From contig NZ_JAHRIB010000143.1 of the NCBI RefSeq assembly GCF_019090165.1, positions 124,001-188,000 on the forward strand: a stretch of DNA of 64,000 bases, written 5' to 3'. Source of the stretch: Streptomyces sp. BV286 (GTDB lineage: Bacteria; Actinomycetota; Actinomycetes; Streptomycetales; Streptomycetaceae). Numbering within the stretch: the first letter of the stretch is position 1; every line of letters starts with the position of its first letter. Positions 50,488-58,844 of this stretch are shown piece after piece. The position numbers were made by a program, and so were the translations under genes. A model generated the notes under the pieces. The model searched no databases. It worked only from the letters and a program-made list of their open reading frames with translations, and was not told the origin of the DNA.

Positions 50488-51519
50488 CTACGGCTTCACC
50501 GTCCAGGTGATGTGCGGGGCGAGTGCGTCGAGGAAGTCGCTCGCGTCGAAGAGTTCACCGGCGGAGACGACACCGAGCTTCCTCGCCCGGCCGTCGAGGA
50601 CGCGGTGGACGGCTTCCACGGCGAGCGGCGCTGTGACGGCGTAGATGTCCTGACCGCCGGCCGTGGCACGACGTTCCGTGTCGCCGGAGCGCACGACGAC
50701 GTCGATGACGAAGGTCTGGTCGGACCGCCCCCGCTCGTCGACGGCGGTCGGCGACGGGGTGTCGGGGGCCGCGATGTCACCGGCCGCTTCGGCGGTCATG
50801 TAGGTGCGTACTTCTGGGATGGACAGATGGCTGGGCACGGTGACGACGTCGGCCATGGTGAACTCCCCGATGACGGACCGGGTGCCCATCGGGTCGGGAA
50901 AGGGCCAGTCCAGGGTGGGCAGGTCGTCCTGGTGGTACTCCAGCTGCCCGTTGCGGTGACGTACGCGCCGGCCGTTGCGCCGCGCGTGGACGGCCGCGCC
51001 CGCGACGCGTGTGCCGGTGGTGGGGTGCCAGCTGCTCAGCCCGTAGGCGATGTGTGCCTCGTCGGCCGAGGTCCAGTCGTCCATGGCGGCGGTGACCAGC
51101 AGGTCGCCGAGGCCGCCGTAGAAGGCCATCGCGGGGACGACCACGGTTCCCGCGGCGCGGGCGCGCTCCGTGAAGTGCGCGAAGGTGTCGGCGTTGGCCT
51201 CGATCTCGGCGGCCACGTCGACGTACGGGATCCCGGCGCGCAGAGCCGCCTCGATCACCGGGGCGGCGGTCGTGGAGAAGGGGCCGGCGCAGTTGATCAC
51301 GGCTGCGGCGCCGGCCAGGGCACGGTCCAGCGAGGCCGGATCGTCGACCGACGCGGTCCGCGTCTCGAGTCCCGGATGCGCGGCCGCCAGCTCCCCGAGC
51401 TTGTCGGCGTCGCGCCCGGAGAGTACCGGGACGAACCCGCGCTCCAGCAGTTCCGCCACCACGAACCGGCCCGTGTGCCCGTACGCTCCGAACACCGCCA
51501 CCGTGTGTCCCGGTCTCAT
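50488..51519 (-). CDS. saccharopine dehydrogenase NADP-binding domain protein
   Basis: 343 residues from ATG 51519, with GAGGAGCATTC upstream. It starts VAVFGAYGHTGRFVVAELLERG, a Rossmann nucleotide-binding motif; VINCAGPFSTTAAPVIEAALRAGIPYVDVAAE is the hallmark of the saccharopine dehydrogenase-like/trans-acting enoyl reductase group. The rest is soluble and lacks the lysine-pathway substrate motifs, so it is probably an oxidoreductase of unknown substrate. It is divergent from the AraC-type regulator across 110 bp, and may be its target. Confidence 0.85.
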   Translation of the reverse strand: MRPGHTVAVFGAYGHTGRFVVAELLERGFVPVLSGRDADKLGELAAAHPGLETRTASVDDPASLDRALAGAAAVINCAGPFSTTAAPVIEAALRAGIPYVDVAAEIEANADTFAHFTERARAAGTVVVPAMAFYGGLGDLLVTAAMDDWTSADEAHIAYGLSSWHPTTGTRVAGAAVHARRNGRRVRHRNGQLEYHQDDLPTLDWPFPDPMGTRSVIGEFTMADVVTVPSHLSIPEVRTYMTAEAAGDIAAPDTPSPTAVDERGRSDQTFVIDVVVRSGDTERRATAGGQDIYAVTAPLAVEAVHRVLDGRARKLGVVSAGELFDASDFLDALAPHITWTVKP

Positions 51520-51595
51520 GAATGCTCCTCGTGCTCGAAGGCTCCGCTGTGATCTTCTGTGAACATCCTGACCTGGACGGGTACTTGATCGTGAG

Positions 51596-51630
51596 TGTCC
51601 GGAACGACATGCTGCGTACAATTCCGGACA
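51596..51630. promoter_or_regulatory. 9-bp inverted repeat around the AraC-type regulator promoter
   Basis: TGTCCGGAA (51596-51604) and TTCCGGACA (51622-51630) are perfect inverted repeats 17 bp apart. A -10-like TACAAT (51617-51622) sits between them and overlaps the second arm; initiation would be at the start codon ATG 51630, giving a leaderless mRNA. This suits autoregulation and control of the divergent dehydrogenase gene. Confidence 0.5.
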
Positions 51631-52610
51631 TGGGAACTGTCGCGGTGGTCGCCACCGACGGGATGCTGCACTTCGAACTGTCGGTGGCCTGTGAGGTGTT
51701 CGGCTCCGCTCCGGCAGGCGTGGACGTGGCCTGGTACGACGTCGAGGTCTGCGGGTCGGGCGCCGTACAGGTCGGCCGGTTCCGGCTGGAGCCGGACCGC
51801 GGACTCGACAGGCTGGCCTGCGCCGACACGGTGATCGTCCCCGCCTGGGCCGATGTCGACGAGGATCCGCCCGCCGATCTGGTCGACGCGGTACGCGCGG
51901 CCCATGAGGCGGGCGCGCGGGTGGCCTCCCTGTGCACGGGCGCGTTCGTGCTGGCCGCCGCCGGTCTGCTGGACGGGAGACGAGCGACCACGCACTGGGC
52001 GCACACCGAAGTGCTGGCCGCCCGCCACCCCCGCGTGGAGGTCGACCCGGACGTTCTCTACGTGGACAACGGCAGCGTGCTCACCTCCGCCGGCAAGGCC
52101 GCGGCCCTGGACCTGTGCCTCCATCTCGTCCGTCTCGACCACGGCTCATCGGTCGCCAACGCCGTCGCCCGCCGTCTGGTCGTCCCGCCTCACCGGGCCG
52201 GCGGGCAGGCCCAGTTCGTCGCCGCGCCGGTGCCCTCCCGCGACGACCACCCGCTCGCCGCGCTGCTTCCGTGGGCGGCCGAACGCCTCGACCAGCCGCT
52301 GACCGTGGAGGACCTGGCACGCCAGGCGCGGATGAGCTCGCGTCACCTCGGCCGCCACTTCAGGGCAGCGACCGGCACCACCCCGCTGCAGTGGCTGCTC
52401 TCTCAACGCATCAGCCGTGCGCAGGAGTTGCTGGAGTCCACCGACCGCAGTGTCGACTCCATCGCGGAGGCCACCGGCATGGGCACCGCCACGACGCTGC
52501 GCCGCCACTTCAACCGCACACTCGGCGTGCCACCGGACGCCTACCGTCGCACCTTCCGCTCACGGCCGGCCGCCAGCCTTGGCGACGGGCACCGACACCG
52601 GCAGTTCTGA
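51630..52610 (+). CDS. GlxA family transcriptional regulator (DJ-1/PfpI domain plus AraC HTH)
   Basis: 326 residues from ATG 51630 (leaderless promoter placement); ATG 51609 is also in frame. The N-terminal half is a DJ-1/PfpI fold (VAVVATDGMLHFELSVACEVF, RVASLCTGAFVLAAAGLLDGRRATTHW with the elbow Cys). The C-terminal 100 residues form a double AraC HTH (LTVEDLARQARMSSRHLGRHFRAATGTTPLQWL and SIAEATGMGTATTLRRHFNRTLGVPPDAYRRTF). Such regulators respond to small nitrogenous or aldehyde signals; the ligand is unknown. The divergent dehydrogenase is the likely target. Confidence 0.9.
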   Translation: MGTVAVVATDGMLHFELSVACEVFGSAPAGVDVAWYDVEVCGSGAVQVGRFRLEPDRGLDRLACADTVIVPAWADVDEDPPADLVDAVRAAHEAGARVASLCTGAFVLAAAGLLDGRRATTHWAHTEVLAARHPRVEVDPDVLYVDNGSVLTSAGKAAALDLCLHLVRLDHGSSVANAVARRLVVPPHRAGGQAQFVAAPVPSRDDHPLAALLPWAAERLDQPLTVEDLARQARMSSRHLGRHFRAATGTTPLQWLLSQRISRAQELLESTDRSVDSIAEATGMGTATTLRRHFNRTLGVPPDAYRRTFRSRPAASLGDGHRHRQF

Positions 52611-52664
52611 ACCGGGGCAAGGGCTCCAGAAGCTCAGATCACCCGTGTAGACGACGAGTTGCCG

Positions 52665-53054
52665 TCAGGCCCCGGCGCGCTCCTCGAGCCGGCTGCCTCG
52701 CGCCACGGTGACGGACATGATGTCGCTGGGAGCGTCCAGCGTGATGCGGTGCCATCGTCCGCGCGGCACGATGACCGCGGTGCCGGCCGTCAGGCCGACC
52801 TCCTCCTCGGCCTCTCCCGACTGCCGCGGGCGGAAGTGCAGGCGTATGCCGCCGGAGAGGCAGGACACGACCTCCTCGGCGTCGGGGTGGACTTCCCAGT
52901 GGTCGGCGTGGACGTCGGCGTCGGTCTCCACGTGGAAGGTCATCACCTGCCAGCCGTCCCTGCCGGGGTCGAACGTGGGCTGTTCGGCATGGGCCCCGCC
53001 GTCCGGGTGAAGGCGGATGAAGGAGGAGAAGAGGTCGATCGGTGTGGCGGTCAT
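52665..53054 (-). CDS. cupin domain protein
   Basis: 129 residues from ATG 53054. A single cupin barrel: motif 1 around HADHWEVHPDAEEVVSCLSGG (His/Glu metal ligands) and motif 2 AVIVPRGRWHRITLDAP. Small cupins of this type bind a metal and act as dioxygenases, isomerases or sensors; I cannot say which. It precedes the hydrolase gene on the opposite side: the hydrolase gene stops 82 bp upstream on the same strand, so both may form one leftward unit (hydrolase first). Confidence 0.85.
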   Translation of the reverse strand: MTATPIDLFSSFIRLHPDGGAHAEQPTFDPGRDGWQVMTFHVETDADVHADHWEVHPDAEEVVSCLSGGIRLHFRPRQSGEAEEEVGLTAGTAVIVPRGRWHRITLDAPSDIMSVTVARGSRLEERAGA

Positions 53055-53136
53055 GCCTGACGTCCCTTCTGAGGTGATTGACTCAACTGGTTGTCCTGGC
53101 GCGGGAGTTGACTGGCCGGGTCCAGCCGGGGCCGCC

Positions 53137-54033
53137 TCACTCGGCCAGCGCCCGGCGCAGGACGGCGCCGAGTTCGGCGATCTGCCGCTGCGAGACCTCG
53201 GCGGACAGGATCGCCTGAGAACCGTGGAACGTGCCCGGCCACTGGTGCAACTCGACCGACACACCTGCCTGCAGCAGACGCAGCGCGTAGGTGATGTCCT
53301 CGTCGCGGTTGGGACAGAACTCCGCGGTGGCGACGTAGGCGGGAGGCAGGCCGGACAGGTCCGTGGCCCGCGCCGGGGCCGCGTACGGCGAGGCGGGCGT
53401 CGAGCCCAGGTAGTGCCGCCACGACGCGGAGATCTTGGCCCGGTTCATCCAGGGCGTATCCGTGAAATGCTGTGCCGACCACGTCTCCTGCCGGTCGTCG
53501 AGCCCCGGCTGGTTGAGCAGTTGGAAGCGGATCGGCGGCCCCTGTTCGTCGCGGGCCCGCAGAGCCACCGCGGCGGCGAGCCCCGCGCCGGCACTGTGCC
53601 CGCCGACCGCGATCCGCGCCGCGTCGATGCCGAGTTCGACCGCGTGCTCGGCCGCCCAGTTCAGCACGGCGTAGGCGTCGTCCGGGGCGGCCGGGAACGG
53701 GTGCTCGGGTGCCAGGCGGTAGCCCACCGAGATCACCACGGAGCCGGAGGCTTCTGCGAGCCGGACTGCCCACGGGTGCTCGGTGTCGAGGTCCCCCATG
53801 ACGAAGCCGCCGCCGTGCAGCCAGACGACGGCGCCGCGCGCCCGGTGCGGGCGGTAGATCCGTACCGCCACGTCCGGATCGGCGGGCACCATGTGGTCCT
53901 CGACGTCCATGCCCGTGGTGTCCGGTGCCGGTACGGCGGCGGCGAGTTCGGCGAAGTTCTTGCGCTCGGCGGCGGGGTCGGTCAGGTCGGCCCGGGGGAA
54001 CAGGGGGATGAATGCTTCGAGTTCGGGATCCAT
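53137..54033 (-). CDS. alpha/beta hydrolase, hormone-sensitive lipase (HSL) family
   Basis: 298 residues from ATG 54033 (GGTGAGG nine bases before; upstream in-frame ATGs at 54042 and 54069 lack a site). The HSL oxyanion motif VVWLHGGGFVMGD, nucleophile GHSAGAGLAA, the acid in the region ATAEFCPNRDEDI and the His in WPGTFHGS are complete. It is an esterase for small acyl esters. It is divergent from a PucR-type regulator (118 bp between starts), the likely controller, and same-strand with the cupin gene downstream. Confidence 0.87.
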   Translation of the reverse strand: MDPELEAFIPLFPRADLTDPAAERKNFAELAAAVPAPDTTGMDVEDHMVPADPDVAVRIYRPHRARGAVVWLHGGGFVMGDLDTEHPWAVRLAEASGSVVISVGYRLAPEHPFPAAPDDAYAVLNWAAEHAVELGIDAARIAVGGHSAGAGLAAAVALRARDEQGPPIRFQLLNQPGLDDRQETWSAQHFTDTPWMNRAKISASWRHYLGSTPASPYAAPARATDLSGLPPAYVATAEFCPNRDEDITYALRLLQAGVSVELHQWPGTFHGSQAILSAEVSQRQIAELGAVLRRALAE

Positions 54034-54150
54034 GTCGGCCATCCTCACCGCCGCCGCGGGCGGGGTCATCCGCCATCCGTCGGGCAACCCGCCCACATCA
54101 CGCGCCGTTCGGCGCCTCCCCGTCGGCCGTCGAGGCCCTATCCTCCAGCT

Positions 54151-55185
54151 ATGGAGGCACTGGCCGTACGGCTGTCGCACCTGGACTCACAAGCCGAAGG
54201 CGCGATCCGGGTCGTCATGTTCTTCGACACGCTGATGCGCCGCCGGGTGGATGTCCCGGCGCTGGCCCGGGCCTCGGCGGTGCTCGCCGAGTGCGTGGCG
54301 GGGATCCGGCTCCACGGCACGGGCCGGGCGATCCGCGTCTCCTCGGACGGCAGAGTGGCGTCCGCCCCGCCGGGCCCGGCGTCCACCACGGTGCCGGTCA
54401 CTCTCGACGAGGAGGAGATCGGCACGGTGTGGCTGGAGCGTCCCGGTCCGCCGGGTCCGCTCGACGAGATGCTGCTCGACCGGCTCGCCATCGCCGCCGC
54501 GGCGGTCGTCGAGAGATACGGCCCGGCCCGCACCACCATGGCCGACCCCGCCCTCGTCGAGCTGGTGATCGGCTCGGACAGCGACGAGGCGGGCAGAGCC
54601 CGGGCGTTGAGGCTCCTCGGGTTCCACCCCGACCTGCCGGTCCGAGTCGTCGCCGTGCGGTCGCAGCTCCCGCTCGACCAGGTCGCCGCTCTGCTCTGCC
54701 TGGCCCGCCCGGTCAAGGCGGCACCGCTCGCCGACGTGGGCGTCATCCTGGCAACCACCCTCGATCCGACGCGGATTCCGGCGGGTGTCCGCGCGGGCAT
54801 CGGCGCCGCGGAGAGCGCCGACCGGTCCTGGAGCGAAGCCCGCACGGCGCTCCGCTTCACCACGTCACGACGACCGGTCGTCCCCTACGACGATCTGGGA
54901 GCGCTGGCGCTGCTCGCCCAGGTACCGCAGGACGCCACGCGCGACAACGCCGACGTGGCCGCGATCGCCCGGCTCGCCGACAACCCGGAAGATCTGGAGA
55001 CGCTGGACACCTACTGTGCCGCCGGCTCCCTTCGCCGGACCGCCGACCGCCTCCACGTGCATCACAGCAGCGTCGCCCGCCGGCTCGAACAGATCGGGAG
55101 GGCCCTGGGCATCGAACTCACCGAGCCGGCCGGCCTGGTACGGGCCAGACTCGCGCTCACCTTGTGGCAGCTGCTCGACGACTGA
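54151..55185 (+). CDS. PucR/CdaR-type transcriptional regulator
   Basis: 344 residues from ATG 54151. The C-terminal part is the PucR-type helix-turn-helix: ETLDTYCAAGSLRRTADRLHVHHSSVARRLEQIGRALGIEL then ARLALTLWQLL, the usual end of this family. The central region (AGRARALRLLGFHPDLPVRVVAV) resembles the CdaR GGDEF-like domain. The N-terminal 130 residues would sense a ligand. The gene faces the HSL esterase divergently, so regulation of the esterase (and cupin) is the simplest reading. Confidence 0.85.
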   Translation: MEALAVRLSHLDSQAEGAIRVVMFFDTLMRRRVDVPALARASAVLAECVAGIRLHGTGRAIRVSSDGRVASAPPGPASTTVPVTLDEEEIGTVWLERPGPPGPLDEMLLDRLAIAAAAVVERYGPARTTMADPALVELVIGSDSDEAGRARALRLLGFHPDLPVRVVAVRSQLPLDQVAALLCLARPVKAAPLADVGVILATTLDPTRIPAGVRAGIGAAESADRSWSEARTALRFTTSRRPVVPYDDLGALALLAQVPQDATRDNADVAAIARLADNPEDLETLDTYCAAGSLRRTADRLHVHHSSVARRLEQIGRALGIELTEPAGLVRARLALTLWQLLDD

Positions 55186-55293
55186 GGCCGGTCTTCCCGT
55201 TCGCAGGGCCGCGGCCGTGCATCCGCCCCCGCCCGGTACGTTCGCCAGCCTGGTGAGTGGCCCGGCAGCGAGCCACGCCGCTCCCGCCGCCTG

Positions 55294-56226
55294 TCAGGAA
55301 CGCTCGGTGAGCAACTCCGCCAGGCGGTCCACGAATTCGGTGAGCCAGCTGAGCGCCGGACCGCTGCGCGCAATGCGGAATCCGTGGCGGCGGCCCCAGA
55401 GCGCGGCCTGGACGGCATGGAACTGGGCCCAACGGCGGGTGCGTTCACGATCGAGTTCCGCCGCTTCGGCGAACACGTCCAACGTACGGCGAACAGCCGC
55501 GCCCAGGTCATCGGCTCCGACGAGCGTCAGCGCCTGTGACTTGAGCAGCGTGCCCGCGTCGTAGGCGGGATCACCCACATAGCCCTTGGGGTCGACGGCC
55601 AGCCACGGTTCACGGTCGGCACGCAGGATGTTCCTGGCATGGAGGTCGCCGTGGACAAGGGTGTCCGGCTGGGTGCGGCCCAGCTCGCGAACGGTTGCCA
55701 CAGCAGCGTCGACGACATTGCCCGGCAGCGTGTGGGACAGCTGTGCGGCGTCCTTGCGCAGCTGCTCCTCCCAGGCCTCGGACTGGTCCCGCAGCCGGGG
55801 CAGGCCGGGCGGGGCGGGGACGGCCAGCCGCCGATTGATCCGCCCCGCGACCGCCACCGTCCGGTCGCCCGCCTCGATGTCGGCCAGGGTCGATGACCGG
55901 ACCCGTTCGAGCAGCATCGCGAAGCGTTCGTCGTCATGCTCGTGCAGCAGGACGGCGCCGCGTCCGCCCCATGCCGCGAACGCGTCCGGCTCGTGGACGT
56001 TGCCGGGATGCGGAAACGACACCTTGAGCACAGCCGTCTCCCCGGCCCGCCGTCGCACCGGGACGACGACCCCGACACCCCCGTGCATGACCTCGCCGTC
56101 CGGCACACAGCTCCAGTGCCCCAGCAGTTCGTCCACGATCCCTGGAAGCTCGGCGAGCCACACCGCTCCCGGCTCCCCTTCCCGCTCGAGGGTGCTCCGC
56201 GCGAACGTCTCTGGTACCCCGATCAT
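55294..56226 (-). CDS. aminoglycoside phosphotransferase family protein, APH(6)/streptomycin kinase-like
   Basis: 310 residues from ATG 56226. Protein-kinase-like fold of small-molecule kinases: VPVRRRAGETAVLKVSFPH (ATP Lys), LVHGDLHARNIL (catalytic loop with Asp) and AVDPKGYVGDPAYDAGTLL (metal Asp). The APH(6)-type pattern DPKGYVGDPAYD and the length match streptomycin 6-kinase and hydroxyurea phosphotransferase relatives. It may inactivate an aminoglycoside, though many such genes have other substrates. Convergent with the PucR gene, 108 bp apart. Confidence 0.88.
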   Translation of the reverse strand: MIGVPETFARSTLEREGEPGAVWLAELPGIVDELLGHWSCVPDGEVMHGGVGVVVPVRRRAGETAVLKVSFPHPGNVHEPDAFAAWGGRGAVLLHEHDDERFAMLLERVRSSTLADIEAGDRTVAVAGRINRRLAVPAPPGLPRLRDQSEAWEEQLRKDAAQLSHTLPGNVVDAAVATVRELGRTQPDTLVHGDLHARNILRADREPWLAVDPKGYVGDPAYDAGTLLKSQALTLVGADDLGAAVRRTLDVFAEAAELDRERTRRWAQFHAVQAALWGRRHGFRIARSGPALSWLTEFVDRLAELLTERS

Positions 56227-56372
56227 CCGGGCACCCTACGCGCACGCCGTCCCCCCTCGCCGATGCCACGCGACATGCCCTACAACTGCGCCGCGCTTGG
56301 GCGGAGTTGAGAGAAGCCTGCCGGATCTTCACAGGCAGACACTGAGGCACCGCTCCGGCATGACAACGAAGC

Positions 56373-56846
56373 TCAGCCGCTGCGGCTCTCCACGGCGTTG
56401 GCGACGTCTTCGAGGTCCTTCGCGATGGCCTTGCTGACGGCCCGCGCGCCGAGGCTGCCCATGACCTTGGCCAGCAGGCCCGCGACACCGCCGGACGCGA
56501 CGGCCGTGAACGTCATACGGACCGTCGTCGCCACCGGGCCGTCCGACCGCAGCTCCCATTCCGACACATAGTGCGAGCCGTGCGACTCCGCCTCCACCAC
56601 ATAGCGCTCGGGCGGCTCGCACGCCGTCACCCACATCTCCTCGGTGGCGTCCTTCCCGAACATGCGCCGGGTCTCCCGCCACCGCGTACCGACGGCGAAG
56701 CCACCGCCCGTGAGGACCTCGACCTTCGAGACGCTGCCGAGGACGCGTTCCATGCCCGCGAGGTCGGTGAGGGCTTCCCACACCGGCGCACGGGCCGCGG
56801 CGACCCGCCGTTCGACGACGACGCTTCTGCTCGTCCTGGTTCCCAT
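56373..56846 (-). CDS. SRPBCC family protein
   Basis: 157 residues from ATG 56846 (GAGGGC just upstream). SRPBCC/START-like: VVVERRVAAARAPVWEALTDLAGMERVLGSVSKVEVL at the start, then RWRETRRMFGKDATEEMWV, and a final long helix GVAGLLAKVMGSLGARAVSKAIAKDLEDVANAV. Such proteins bind hydrophobic ligands in a deep cavity; some act as polyketide cyclases, most single copies are of unknown use. Single gene. Confidence 0.85.
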   Translation of the reverse strand: MGTRTSRSVVVERRVAAARAPVWEALTDLAGMERVLGSVSKVEVLTGGGFAVGTRWRETRRMFGKDATEEMWVTACEPPERYVVEAESHGSHYVSEWELRSDGPVATTVRMTFTAVASGGVAGLLAKVMGSLGARAVSKAIAKDLEDVANAVESRSG

Positions 56847-57187
56847 GCCCTCAGTACAGCTCAGACCGCCCCCCCGAGCGACCCGGCGGCCGACGTCAGC
56901 GCGGGTGAGCCTCCGGCCGGCCCCCGCAGCCGCAGGGGGCTGCTCGCACCGCGGAGTCGGGGGACAGCCGGAGCGAGAAACATCAGCCGCGCCCCTAGCG
57001 TGCTGGTACAGGAGGAACGCCGCGCCACCCGGACCGCCCACCTCACGTGCCGCCACCCGTGCCCATGCTTCCGCGTCGCCCGGACGGGATTGCCCGGGCC
57101 GCGCACCAACCGGGGATTACGGACGTTGTCGGAGTTCTCCGCACGGACACCACTGAACCGATCACCTCACCGCTGGAGCCGCACCGA
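56847..57187. other. divergent intergenic region, no gene seen
   Basis: 341 bp between the starts of the SRPBCC and amidase genes. Frames here are short or lack ribosome sites. It must contain both promoters; I see no convincing hexamers. GGAGCCGCACCGA before ATG 57188 supports the amidase start. Confidence 0.35.
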
Positions 57188-58798
57188 ATGGACCGGATCA
57201 ACACCCCACGCCGCGCCGTGCTCGCGCTCGGCACCGCCACGGCCGCCACCCCCTGGCTCGGCGGTGCCACCGCCCGGGCCCGCCCCGCGAACGCGCAGCA
57301 GGCCTCGTCCGAGGGGCTGGAGGAACTGGGCATCAGCGAACTGCGTCGCCTGATGGACGACGGACGGCTCGACGCCGAACGGCTCACCCGCCACCACCTT
57401 GAGCGCATCGAGCGCATCGACCCGCTCCTGCGGTCGGTGATCGAGGTCAATCCCGACGCGCTGCGGGAGGCCCGGCGGCTGGACGCCGAAGGTGATCGCG
57501 GCAGACCGCTGTACGGCATGCCCGTCCTGCTGAAGGACCTGGTAGAGACCGCGGACCGGATGCACACGACGGCAGGATCACTGGCCCTGCGGGGTCTGCG
57601 TCCGGCGGCCGACGCCACCGTCGCCGCCAGGCTGCGCGCAGCCGGTGCCGTCATCCTCGGCAAGACGAACCTGAGCGAGTGGGCGGGCGGGATGTCGCTC
57701 ACCCACCACGCCGGCTGGAGCGCCCGGGGTGGGCAGACCCGGAACCCGTACAAGCTGGACCGGTCGCCGAACGAGTCCAGTTCCGGCAGCGCGGTCGCCG
57801 CCGCGGCCGGTCTGTGCGTCGCCGCGATCGGTACCGAGACCAACGGCTCGATCATCGACCCGGCCTCGGCCAACTGCGTCGTCGGGGTGAAGCCGACCGT
57901 CGGACTGGTCGGGCGCGGCGGTGTGATCCCCGGCGTGCCGAGTCAGGACAGCGTCGGCCCCATCGCGCGCACGGTCCGCGACGCCGCGATCCTGCTGGGC
58001 ACCCTCGTCGGTGTCGACGGCCGTGATCCGGCGACGAAGGCGAGCCGCGGTCACTTCCACCGCGACTACACCCGGTTCCTGGACGCCGACGGGCTGCGCG
58101 GGGCGCGTATCGGCGTACCGAGGACGGTGTACTTCGGCTACAGCCACCATGCCGACGAGATCGCGGAGCGGGCCATCGCCGTGCTGCGCGAGGCCGGGGC
58201 GACGGTGGTCGACCCGGCCGACATCCCGACGGCCGAGCAACTGGAGGACCTCCCCAGCTCCATGGTCGTCCAGGCGTACGAGATCAAGCGGGGGTTGAAC
58301 GGCTACCTTTCCGGCGCCCCCGGTGACCACCCGCGCAGCCTGGCGGAGCTGATCGCGTTCAACCGTGAACACGCCGAGAGCGAGCTGCGCTATGTGCGGC
58401 AGGACGGCCTGGAGGCGGTGCACCGACTGGACTTCGGCGAGCGTGAGTACCGTGAGGCGCTGGCCACCAACCACCGGCTCTCGCGTGCCGAGGGGATCGA
58501 CGCGGTGCTGCGGCAGTACCGCCTGGACGCGCTGGTGATGCCGACCACCGGACCGCCGGCCAAGATCGACCTGATCCGCGGGGACAGCCACGGCGGCGGC
58601 GCGTCGACGCCCGCCGCCCTTGCCGGTTACCCCGCGATCAGTGTCCCGGCCGGCTTCGCGTTCGGCCTGCCCGTCGGGCTGACGTTCATGGGCACGGCAT
58701 GGAGCGAGCCGGTCCTGCTCCGCCTGGCCTACGCCTACGAACAGGCCGGCCGGGTCCGCCGGCGGCCGGCCTACCGGGAGGCCGACGTGGGCTTCTGA
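57188..58798 (+). CDS. secreted amidase (amidase signature family)
   Basis: 536 residues from ATG 57188; longer in-frame starts would bury the signal peptide. The N-terminus TPRRAVLALGTATAATPWL with ARARPANA is a Tat-type signal. Amidase-signature triad: K116 (LLKDLVE), cis-Ser near 198 (ESSSGSAVAAAAG) and nucleophile S221 (GTETNGSIIDPAS). The pattern ETNGSI rather than DTGGSIR is that of the larger secreted members of the family. It hydrolyses amides or esters outside the membrane; the substrate is unknown. Convergent with the acylase gene, 46 bp apart. Confidence 0.9.
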   Translation: MDRINTPRRAVLALGTATAATPWLGGATARARPANAQQASSEGLEELGISELRRLMDDGRLDAERLTRHHLERIERIDPLLRSVIEVNPDALREARRLDAEGDRGRPLYGMPVLLKDLVETADRMHTTAGSLALRGLRPAADATVAARLRAAGAVILGKTNLSEWAGGMSLTHHAGWSARGGQTRNPYKLDRSPNESSSGSAVAAAAGLCVAAIGTETNGSIIDPASANCVVGVKPTVGLVGRGGVIPGVPSQDSVGPIARTVRDAAILLGTLVGVDGRDPATKASRGHFHRDYTRFLDADGLRGARIGVPRTVYFGYSHHADEIAERAIAVLREAGATVVDPADIPTAEQLEDLPSSMVVQAYEIKRGLNGYLSGAPGDHPRSLAELIAFNREHAESELRYVRQDGLEAVHRLDFGEREYREALATNHRLSRAEGIDAVLRQYRLDALVMPTTGPPAKIDLIRGDSHGGGASTPAALAGYPAISVPAGFAFGLPVGLTFMGTAWSEPVLLRLAYAYEQAGRVRRRPAYREADVGF

Positions 58799-58844
58799 CC
58801 CGGCCGACGTGATCGGCACCCGCCGTCGGACGGTGTCCGGTGGG

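Noticed and set aside
50305..51552. Plus-strand frame of 415 codons opposite the saccharopine dehydrogenase-like gene
   Set aside because: Composition is Gly/Arg/Val shadow-like and the minus frame has a clear Rossmann motif and ribosome site.
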